DNA of 64,000 bases from Oegoconia quadripuncta. Lineage: Eukaryota > Arthropoda > Insecta > Lepidoptera > Autostichidae. A program made the translations under genes and the position numbers. Of the stretch, positions 28,601 to 40,600 are shown piece by piece (the first letter of the stretch is position 1; every line of letters begins with the position of its first letter). The stretch spans positions 26,592,836 to 26,656,835 of the forward strand of contig OX438748.1 of NCBI GenBank assembly GCA_949316235.1. Reading direction: 5' to 3'. The notes under the pieces were generated by a model, which worked only from the letters and a program-made list of their open reading frames with translations, was not told the origin of the DNA and ran no database searches.

Positions 28601-31600
28601 CGACAAACTTTGGCAATTGCACGTACATGACAATAAAATAATATATTCATTAAAAAATTTGTTTCCGAGTAAAAAAATTAAATGTAAGTTCAAATGAAAA
28701 TACAAATTAACAGACTTACTTCATTTCGATTGTACCTTATTTTATCAATGAGAAAAAAGGCAACGTTCATATGGAAGCCGCCAAAGGGGGCGGCGAGGCA
28801 CAGGGCGCAACCAATCACAGCAAGTTACGGCGGCGCCAGGGCATGAGCCGGCGGCGAGCGGCTTAGAGCGAGCGGCCATTAATGCCCAACTCACAAAATT
28901 TTATTTTTTGAATAAAATCGGTTAACTTTAATGTTTTATTTTTTATTTTTTTCGTAATAGGTACATCCTATACATACACTCTGCAACGTTTGTCGGGTTA
29001 ATTTTGTTAGACCTTATAACAAATCACTTTATTCTTTTACAGGTCCATTATCAGCGCTGCAGTAGGTAAAGTATCATACTCATTGGACTTGGACGATTGG
29101 TGGAATCATGTTTACAATGGTGAGTCATACAGGTTGTTATTGAAGGTATTGGACGCATTTATACGCAAGAATGACCAATTCTTGCTAAACTTATTCCACT
29201 AAATGATTTTTTTTTTATTAACAGCAACAAACAGCTGCACAATTTATATACCTACTTAATCTAGTTTTACAAAATGATGTGGATCATTGTACAACCAGCA
29301 GCGTTATCCACATTGAAGATATATGTAGACAGAAGTACAAAATTGGTTTAATTTTACACCAAAACTTGAATATACCTAAACTAAGTGCCTCCGTGGCTCA
29401 ATGTAAACAACATTGGGTTTACGATTCGGAGGTCGCGGTTTCTATCCCCAGCGGGGTACATATTTAAGTACTCGGTTTGGTTGGTGATAGGGCACTTTAA
29501 ATGTCCGCCTTGCTAGCTACCACCATCTTATCTAAAATATGTTTGGGGTTTCACTTAACATCAGGTGTGATCGAAGTAAAGTGCTAACCCGATCTGCATA
29601 AAAAATAGTTTTACCAATAATATATATTTACCAAGGTTGACTGGAAGAGATCCCTTTACGTCATGAGAGTTCAGTGTGGCCTAATTTCGCTACAATTAAA
29701 TCATATTTTCCAGATTCTCAACTCACTAAAAGAGATAAGAGAAATATACAGTTTATAATGTCGCAACATTTCACCGAAACTAATGTGATGCCTGGAGTGG
29801 ATGTAAGTACCATTTTTTTATTATTAGTGTGATTTATACCTAAGGGGTCAACCACATCGGAAACAACATCGGAATTTCCGTTATTTCTAAGAAAAATGTT
29901 CATGTTTTACGAAATATCTCAATGAAAGTTTAAAAATACAGTTTAAAGTAGGTAGCCGCCAAGCGGCAATGTTAATAGCATTGGTGTGTTCCGGTTGTCA
30001 GAGTTAAGATAGCCAGTCCCCCAAATGTGTTTGGCTTTCCGAGTCAGTACGCTTCCACCTTCGACCTCATTTTCACTTAACGTCATAAATGTGCCGTTAT
30101 GCATAAAAAAAAAGTCATTGCGTAAAGTTCTGCAACAAATTTTGGTGCGTGAAGTCTAAAAGGGATTTACTAAAGGCTATGGAATATGCCATGACATACT
30201 ATCCAAGTCAATCAGTATCAGCAAGGTTAAGGTTCTATTTATTGGTAATTTTTTTTACGTACATACGTACCTCAACCACATTAAAATTTGATGTAATGTG
30301 AAAGCGTATTGACCCGGAAACCCCATCTTATTTGGGGGACTGGCTTTCTTGTCTCTGATTAGGATACGCTGAGATTGTCATCGTAAATATGTGACAAAAA
30401 TCCCTAAAAATAAGTTTTTTTTATGCACAACGGGTTGTTACTTGACCTCAATCACACCTGATGTTAAGTGAAGATGAGGTCGAAGGTGGAAGCGTACTGA
30501 CCCGGACACCCCAACACATTTGGGGGACTGGCTATCTTATCTCTGACAACCGGAACACAAAAATTATAACTCGCAATTATAAAAACAATTAAAAATTAAG
30601 TATAACAAAGGAATGAATAAATTTTTAACGAATGACAAATGCACTTTTGATGTAAAATAATTTTTTTTATAAGTCATAAAAAAAAACTTGCTCCAAGTCC
30701 CAGGTGGGTAGAATCGTACCCTCACTCATTCTTTGTCCAGAGTATCGTATTTGTATAAGGTTGTTTTCGGGCTGCATTATTATGACATAATATCTGTCAT
30801 ATTTAACCGCCTCCGTGGCTCAATGTAAACAACTTGGGTTTACGATTCGGAGGTCGCGGGTTTGATCCCCGGCGGGGTACATGTTTAAGTACTCGGTTTG
30901 GTTGGTGGTAAGGCATTTTAAATGTCCGCCTGTTTAGCTACCACCTTCTTATCTAAATCTGCCGCCAAGAAGCAATGTTAATAGCTTTGTTGTGTTCCGG
31001 TTGTCAGAGATAAGAGAGCCAGTCCCCCAAATGTGTTGGGGTTTCCGGGTCAGTACGGTTCCCCCTTCGACCTCATCTTCACTTAACATCAGGTGTGATT
31101 GAGGTCAAGTACCAACCCGTTATGCATAAAAGAAATATAAGTATACTAGAACTCCTCTCCCTCTCCCGACACAGCTCCTTCACAGCGCTTTAATATACGG
31201 AGTAAATTCAATGGGAGTGACATTCCACTTAAAAGCGTTTATGCATCAAGGCATTGACTCTGGATAAAAAATTCCATATCGGACAATTTGGTCCGCGAGG
31301 ATGAAATGGCATTCTATGCAATAACACACAAGGATAACAAAAAAGTCCGGCCGACAAAAAGTCCTTCGTTTCCTGCCCATTTCACATAGGTACACATCTA
31401 AATAACTTCGTTGTTTTTGAAGCACTTTTTATGAGACTTGTATATGTCAATGGCACTATTTATGCACAGTTTTTTGGAATATAAATTATAATAATAGGGA
31501 AAACAGTATGAGAAATGAGGAGTTCACTACATGACGTCAGAATGCTCACTTTAATACTAGAATTTTTGCCTTTGGGCACTAGTTAGCACATTTTTTTCGC

Positions 31601-34600
31601 ATTAATAGAATAGCTGAGTTTTCCCTTGTGTATTTTATCATCACGTTGGTAAGTGTAATAGCTTGGACGTACTAACTGACAAAGAAATTCTTAGGGAGCT
31701 TAATTTTCAATTATTTCTTACATACTTGTAAAATTGCGTAATAAAGTCGTTACATAAATAATTACTCTCTATATGATTCGGTGATAGGACAGTCCCAGTG
31801 ACGTAGATTTTAGCAACATATTGACTTAAATTAGCCTTTAGTAATGTCCGCCTGGCTAGCTACCACATCTTATCTAAGTCTGCCGCCAAACAGCAATGTT
31901 TAGCATTGTTGTGTTCCGGTTGTCAAAGATAAGATGCCCAAATGAGATGTGGTTTCCGGGTCTGTATATTTCTACCTACGACCCCATCTTCACTTAACAT
32001 CGGGTATGATTGGGGTCAAATGCTAATCCAATAAAAAAACAATCGAAAAATATACGTGAACGAACAACATTGTCAGCTCCCACTATGAATGTTCGCCTAA
32101 GGTCTATTGTTATTTCCTATTGAATTTGATATTCGTAAAATTCATGTATCCGTTGAATTAAATGCTTGAAGTTTCAGCAAACAATTCAAATGCAAAAATC
32201 GCATTCAAAGGATTCTTAATTAATTTCCGTACCTACATTTATTATTACCGACGGCCATAAAAAGTGATGAGCATCCCTTTGTACTCACACAAAACACGAG
32301 CGTATGTGATTTATTAAACGAGCTCTATTGCGATGGCAATATAAACGGGATATTGGACGAATTTTAAATGGCTCTCCAGGTAACCATGTACAAAACATTT
32401 ATACGAATTAAACTCAATAAATAGCCACAGGCTTAATACAGTCACAGTAATATACAAGAAGAGGAGCGTCAGTGGCTCAGAGGTTAAGACACGGTCTCCC
32501 AATATGGCACTTGTTCGATCCCCAGGCAGGCCATGTACCAATGAGTTTATAAATTTAATTACTTACGTGCATTTATCCGACTGCTCTTAAACGGTGAAGG
32601 AAAACATCGTGAGGAAACGCATGCCTGAGAAATAAAAAATCAAAGGCATGTGAAGTCCCCAACCCGCACTGGGCCATCGAGGTGGACTATGGCCCATATT
32701 CCCTCATTATTATCATTATCATTATCCCTGCAGTGGGATGTTTACGGGCTGATGATGATGAATACAAGAATTTAATTGAATCGCCATAAATTCGTAAAAC
32801 AAGCGATTTCAGAGAGGTTCGGTTTTCTATCTGATGTGTAGATAAGCAATTTTTTGCAGCTATGTTTACACTTCTTCCTCAATTTAAGAGCTATGTTCTT
32901 GTTGGTGGAGTAATTGAGCACGTCTCTCTGCTTACTATCCTCGATTTAACCTCTTTTTACGACACGACATTCACCTTTTCTTTCACGTGGTCAAAGTAAT
33001 TGGGCCTAGGTTTTCCCCTTCTTCTCTTTCCTTCAATCTTTCCCTCAATTATGTTCTTCAAAAAAATGTTGTTCCATATCAGGTGATCATCATCATTCCT
33101 CTTCGGTTTTCAACTGTGGCCTGCAGGCACCTCTTCATTTGTTCTTTACTCTGTCCAGCTTATTCGCTCCATTCGTCTCCAGTACCACATCTCAAATGCC
33201 TCTAACCTTCTCCATACCTTTGAATTATTTTAGCTTTAAACAAATTTTTTTGTTTATAAAAGCTCTTTTTGCCATCGGTATCCTTATAAGTAAGTCTGGA
33301 GTACACCTCGAGTCATGTGTTCACAAATGTTCACACACATAATCAAAAAAAAAAAAAACATTAAAATACTATAACCTTGAGACTTCCTAGTAAGTATAGT
33401 AATACCTGTATCAGGAGGCCTCGCTCGTTCATAACCATACATTAAACAAAAGAAACTATTTAGAAATATATTTAGTCACAAGTATGCAGTCTACTGCTCA
33501 CTTGGTGAACCAGGATGACCGCGTGGTTCTTCTCGAGCTGATGATCTTACATTAGCTCCCAACCCTTATTGCTTTAGGTTAAAACGACAGATGCACACAC
33601 AGATAGTCCCAGAAAGCACAGAAAGAATGTAGAAGATCTCCCATAGCGAAGAGCCCAAAAGCAATTTTCTATACAGTGGCCACGGTGGTAGTTAGGTCTC
33701 TGTTCCACTGTCAGAGCTCGACACTATGTAGGGAAAGGGGCGCACAGTACACCAAAGAACACGAAATGAGCAAGTTGACCACAAATTATCTAAATATTCT
33801 AAGAAATAAAACTGAACGTAGTTATTGTACGTTGTATTAGTTGGAATATAAATATGCACCCGACTGTCCAAGATACAAATTTGTACCTGGAACCTGGCAA
33901 TCGAAGGTAGATCTTGGGTGTGAGCACTTTTATCTTCACCGTTAATACGCTAAGTTGGAACAAAAGGGGTCGGTAGAGGCTTCTTGAAAATAATTCTCGG
34001 GAACAAAGGATTTATTTTAATAACTAAACAAAGCGTTCGTGACCCTTCAGATAGAGAAGGGTTCCCACAGTAGGTTTCAAGTTCAATTACGATTATGTAA
34101 GTACCAAAAATATAAAATGTAGTGGTTCCGTGCGAATTATTCACATCACGATTGAAAAAATGTATATATTATCGGCAATATGTATAATCCGAATTTCTAT
34201 AGAATCTGAATGTACAGCCGGCAAAGTTCTTCTGAATTGTAAGACCTAACAAATCTAATCAACAGCGTCCAATTTTGATTTTACAAAAGAAAATGTATTT
34301 GTGTAGTTTATCAACCATCTGGTATCCATAACACAAGCCTAGATGCTTACTGTGGACCTAGATGCGCTGTCTGTTTGTGCAAAAAAAAAATTTTCTTGCA
34401 CCGAAAATTCCGAGTAGCAGTTAGTAAAATCGAATATACAAAGGCTCGTCGGCCGAAACACTAGTACTGCTTTAAGTGGTGTGGGAGACGAAACTGCAAA
34501 TATGAACGATACCTGCTTACGATGGCACCAAGCACTCTGCTGGAGGGGACTGAAAATCAGAAACACTGCCGAGTCTCTTATCTATCAAAATATTTATTGA

Positions 34601-37600
34601 AAGTTTAAAAATTTTCTAATTTCCAAATATCATTATTTATTATATTATATTATTATTTAGTTATACTGGAAATCTTACGGTCGTCGTGCGGTCACACAAT
34701 TATCCACTTTATGCTTCTTGAAATACGGAGTTTACGTGAATATTTGTGTGATGTGCGAGTGATGCAGTGGGCGTCTGAATCATATGTGAGCTGTAAAGAA
34801 ATCTGAGAAGATTTTGATAAAATTCTTTCAATTAATTCTGTAATTTCGTTGGACTTTATATTTCAAATATGGCATTATGTTCGGATATAGAATCTAGCTA
34901 TTGAATAATAATAAATGTCTTTGCACATACACACAGCGCCATCTAGTTCCACACAAAGCAACTAGGCTTGTATTATGGATACCAGATGGTTGATAAACTA
35001 CACAAATACATTTTTTTTTGTAAATAAATACATAAATAAATTAAAAACATCCATAACTTGGGAACACATGTCTGTATTCACCATACAAACATATGCCCCT
35101 AGCGGGATTCGAACCCGCGACCTTTTGGTATAGCAGTCAGAATTTTTAACCACTACACCAAACAGGTCATGTAAACCAATGAGGTAGAACAATGAATAAT
35201 GAAACCCTATTTGTAATTTAAAAACCTGTAAAAAGAAAACCTCTCGAGTTTCTTGATTGTTCTTCTTAGGGGAAAATTGCATTTTGAACAAGCAGTAGCT
35301 TTAAAAATGTAATTAAGTGTACCATGTGTACCTACAAAATAAAGCATTTTTGACTTTGACTTACAACGTGATGATTAATTGTAATTCTACGCTTTCAGGC
35401 AAGTCTACAATGTACAGTGAACGGACCACATCCCGCTAGATTCACGTGGGAAAGGGATGCCATTCTTATCTCTTCTAACACAAATACCAGGTAAGAATAT
35501 TTCTCAGCTTCACATAACTTAGAAAAAAGTAAAGACATGTTACCCAACACTTCACACTTATTCTAAAAGGACCTTTACAATTTTAGTTTTTGTTTATCTG
35601 AAAGTTTAGTATTAGAATTACAAAATTATATAGATACTTCGATAAGCACACAACGGAAGTTTTGGGGTCTTTGACGAATTTTAGGGGCAAGATACGAGAC
35701 TTATCAGTCCTATAGTTCAGTGAACTGTTAACTTTCGGGGTCCGAACCCATTTACGTATATAAGATTAGATGATGATATTTCCGTAGGGTCCACTTCGGC
35801 CTAATGTGTTGCTTTATTTAGAAAATAATATGGAAATAGTTTATGTATACTGTGGTCAGTGGCGTGCACAGCATTTTGTCACCCTGGCAGAAGGATAAAA
35901 ATTGCTATTAAATGAGAAAAATACAACTACAAAATAATAACTTACTATTATAATAATAATTATAAATCATTTATTCTCCAGACAATAAGGTCCATGTTTG
36001 TCAGTATTATAGCTCCTCGCAACTGTTTAGAATATTTCTGTTCACATCAGTATGAATCAGTAATCTTGACAATGCATTTCAAGGAAAGCTTACAATTTTT
36101 CTAGGGTAGCCACTGCCTTTTTGCTTGTATGGAGAACACGCCACTGACTGTGGTAATTTTTTAATGCATTACCCGAAGATTGTATAAAGTTGATGATATT
36201 TTTTGAACAACCCTTCCCATACAAATGTCTTCCAGAATTTCAATATGGACATATGCAAACACATGAAAAACAACAATCCTTTTTCGCGTTATTTAGCTTC
36301 GTGTTCAACAACAAAAAAGCTTTGACATTGTGATAAATAATACCTACTCAATCAATGTTACAGTTAATTGTAATAAGTAGTGCTTAATTAAGAATTGTTG
36401 GTTTTGACATTTCACTGATATATTGCATGCACATGTAATATTTGATCTCATCTACTTATTAAGTCTTACATACCAGTGTAACAGGCTAAATATATGAAAC
36501 ATAAAATTAATGTAACAAGTCATGTATCTACCGCATTTCCCGTAAATATACAAAGCTATCATTCAATCATGAAGCAAAAAAAGATTTTATTATGCTAGCC
36601 GCAATTTTTTTTTTCATGGCTTCAATGAAATATAATAACGTTTGGATTTTGTTTCTAATCTAGTTGTCACTGACGCCAAAATGTATTTTAACATTGTGAC
36701 CAATTACATTCTTTTATAAAGGCAGTAGTACGGTCGGCATTAAAGGCAGTGTCGCTAGACTTGGTGATCCATAAATTATTTCAACAAAAGGAAAACTAAA
36801 TTTCAACAAGTTGCAGAAGTCTTCAGCTACTGTTTGTATCTTTCCATGATGCGTGCTTCACTTCAAAATAGCCTCTATCTTCTCCTATTTCGTACAAATA
36901 GGTTCTGTCTTTTCTTCTAGTCTAATCTTATGACAGATTATGAATATATCTTTTCTCTTCCATCTTACTTCCAATACTTCTTCATCACTTCTCCTTTTCC
37001 ATCGTTCTTTACTATCACTAAATATTACTTCAGACACCTCCAGTATGTCCTTATCTTTTGTCTCGGCAACGTAACGAAATGTGTTCAAGAGAAAATGTTT
37101 ACTTTAAAATTTTTCTTGTTAAGAAAACTAATATTGCCATAGCTATCCTAGTAACTGTCTAAATATTTGATCGTTTCTTGGATAAATTTAGCCACCACTC
37201 TCTCTACAGGTTCGCAATAGGCCAAACGATGGCACCGGATGGTGGGGTAATCACACAACTGAACATATCAGATCTAAGAGTAGAAGATGGTGGTCTATTC
37301 TCCTGTATAGCCCACCATGGGGATAGCGTCATAGCTCATCAGGACAGAGTCAACGTATATGGTGAGTGTGGTTATGATTAAATAAAGGAGTTTGCTCACG
37401 GCCTTTGAATTGGTGCTTTCGATACTTTAGAAAATAAGAAAAATGGTTACTTTTCTGATCTCTAGGTCAGGTGTTCAAAAACTTCTGTTAAATCTTTGAA
37501 GAGAGAACGCCTTTATTTTTCTAATTATTGATTACCTCTGATGGATAACTCTGAAATGTTGCTATGTTGTTAATTGAAATTGCAACCGTAACAAAGTTTA

Positions 37601-40600
37601 TTGAAAATTGGGTAGGTACCTAATCTATTGGATGTGTATTGGAACAAGAATGCTACTGTCAATTGTAAACATATATTTTGGGAAGATCAAATACAGACCA
37701 ATAAATAAAACTTTTTGTTTGTTAGGTCCACCGTACATCCGGACTCTACCTCCACTTAAAGTTCAAAGTGGGCAGAGTGTCACACTCAGGTGCCCCTACT
37801 ACGGATATCCTGTCAGGTACTGGCACTGTTTTATTAGAATTTATTTTAAGCTTTTGAAGCCGTTGTTAACATGATTATGTGTATTTTATTTTGCTTTTAC
37901 TCGAAATAGGAAATTGTTTCGTTCTTTATTATTGCTTGGTAATGCCGATTGTGCCGTATATGCACCTTTTTATAGTAATATGATATACTTTATTCTTCTA
38001 TATTTTTGTACCTTTTGCCTGTCTTTTTGACTATTTGGTGTATTGTTTCGTCTTTGCTTTGAGCTCACCTTTGTTACAGTAGAATAAATATTATTTTCAT
38101 CACCCTAAGAACCCTCTTTTATCTTTATACAGTCCATAAAATCACAACCGATATAAGAATATCACTACAAAATGATTACATCTACAAAATTTATATATGT
38201 ATGCATATGATATCGGAACCAGAAAGTTCTCTCGATTCGCGACTTGTTGCGAACACAAAATAAAAATTCTTAATTCGCAAACGACGGGAGTGGTATAAAA
38301 CGTGTACTTCTCACTTGCGTTTAGAAAAGTGCCTTCACTTATTACCCGACAGTTTTCCTCACAATCAGTCTTACGCGCCTAGAAATTATCTTAAATTTTT
38401 TTTCTCTAATAATCACAATATTAACATTATACAGGATAGAAAAAGTTGGAGTACCGCGGAATTGATGTTCAAAGTAAATTTTTAATTAAAACGCAAGAAT
38501 ATTGCAACTTGGGAGAAATAAGGCAGCTCTCTTGAGTTTTGTGTGAACATAATTATATACAGGATGGCATAAAGAAGCGGTCGGGAGAGACAAAGTACCT
38601 TTAATTTTGAGGATAGCAAATTTTACATGAAGCAAAATCATACTTTTATTTTTTTAAATAAGCGGCAATGATATTATTTTCAATAACAGTCATACGACTT
38701 TTTTTATATATTTGACTGGCGTTTGATCACAATCTCATCTGTTGTAAAGTGACAATGAAGTCGAAGATGAAACACGCAATCCCAGTAGATGCCTATCCTA
38801 TTCAACCTGCTGTTAAGGATCGCAAGATTTTAGGATTGTTAACTTTAGATAAAATATAAAGCGACATTAAGTTAGATTTCGTGTTTTTTTTTATTTATAA
38901 TTTTTTCAATCGAGATCTGGCTCAGGCATGCCACTTCCAAATATGTTTGAAAGTAGTGTAGCTCATTTCTTTAAATTAGAGGAAGTTAAAATTTATTAAC
39001 CTCAATATTAAGGTATCCTTCTCCACCCACCGGCTTTTCTTTCCATTCTGCATCTCAAGTTACATTTTCAGAGACATCACATGGGAATATAAAGGTAAAG
39101 AAATAACAGCTGACATAACGCAATCGAGTAGATACAAGAAATCAATCAGCAACACTGCTTTAAGTATAGAAATTTTCGGACGTAAACCCAAGTTAAGAGA
39201 AAAAAGAGAACTTGCCACCGTCAGTAATGGCGGTATATTAACCATACCAAGAGTTACCAAAGGTGATAGTGGAGCGTTCTATGCTTGCGTGGTCAGAAGT
39301 CCGTCTGGTGAAATGGCAAAAAGGTCTTTTGAGTTACACGTAACAGAAGCACCGCAATTGGAGGAGATACTGCTAGCTCCCGATTTACAAGAAGGCCAAA
39401 TAGTTCAAATTCATTGCAATCTCAAGAGTGGTGATTCACCAGTATACTATTCCTGGTTGAAAGACGGTAAGAAGATACCGACACATTTGAAGGTAAATTT
39501 GATTCTTCTTTCATTTATTATCTTTTTTTTTATATGAGAGGGCGGCAAACGAGCTTGCGGGTCACCTGATGGAAAGCAATCACCGCCGCCCATGGACACC
39601 CGCAACACCAAAAGGGTCACAGATGCGTTGCCGGCCTTTGAGAAAGGTGTAGGCTCGTTTCTTGAAGGTTCCAATGTCGTAATCGTTCGGGAATACCTCA
39701 GAGTAGGGTGTTGATAATGATTGCGCAATTACTGCTTTCGTATGTTATAACAGACAAATTTCTATTGTAATCTGGGTTGTATCTAGTTCTTGCTAACGTG
39801 TAAAGTAACATTCTCAAAAAGGATTGATATAAACGCTTCTTTAGCGGTTTTGTAATTAAACTGCAAAAGCTTACAAAATATTCTACTTCAATAGGGTTCC
39901 GAATTCTGTGTTGGCGTTATTAGTTCCTCATTATATGAAACCACCCTGAAGGTATATATTGTCAAAGAAAACAAGAATTATCGAAATCGACTAACATCTG
40001 GTCGTGTTTTATCCATATACGTAAAAAATACAGTGTAATTGAGAACTATACTGAAGACCTTAAAATAAATCACGGCTTAAGATAAACATTGCTTTAGCAT
40101 ATGGTTTATATCTTAAACAGCGGATTTTACACAATCCACCTCAGTGATTAAATTGTTGTTTCATCGTCTTATGGCTGGAAAATGCGGAGAATCCCCTTGT
40201 GTTTGCAGATCGTGGAACGCAGCTTGGAAGTGTTTAGTGTGCTAATAATCAAGAATGTGTCCCTTGAACATTGCGGCACTTATACTTGCGTAGCTGCTAA
40301 TCATGTGGCTAAAGTAAATAGAACTGTAAATTTGTATATTAAAGGTGAGTCATGTTATAATTGTTCGAAACAGTCATTGACTATGCTCTTTTTGTCTGGA
40401 GTGAGCTAAGTTTTTCTATACAGCCAAGTCATAGATTTGATACGACACCGGCAGTATCATAATGAGTATAAGTATCGGATCCCAAGTATCGAGTACAAAA
40501 AGTATCGAAACTTTTTTCGTCACCCTAATCATAATAACTTAACTTCATTTTAGAATTCATACTATCATAAATTATAGAAGGAAGAATGGAATCAAATTAT

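Larger units (their letters stand above)
14648..29042 (+). other. intron 2 (14.4 kb)
   Basis: Contains SINEs of all families, LINE remnants, MITEs, a foldback element, a tandem duplication and a Helitron-like ORF. The stretch 14820-15240 is relatively GC-rich and unrecognised. I see no gene in 17100-17500, 23200-24000 and 25140-25960. Confidence 0.6.
29803..35398 (+). other. intron 4 (5.6 kb)
   Basis: Packed with family C SINE pieces (29948-32035), a family D SINE, LINE remnants and two family A SINE pieces. I see no gene in 31140-31840, 32050-32450 and 33340-34280. Confidence 0.6.

Noticed and set aside
28775..28885. GC-rich patch as a CpG-island promoter
   Set aside because: It lies inside an inverted-repeat element, so composition alone does not support a promoter; kept only as a testable idea.
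36885..37142. Overlapping ORFs on both strands upstream of exon 6
   Set aside because: Mirror-image low-complexity translations (Ser/Phe versus Lys/Glu) of a pyrimidine-rich stretch.
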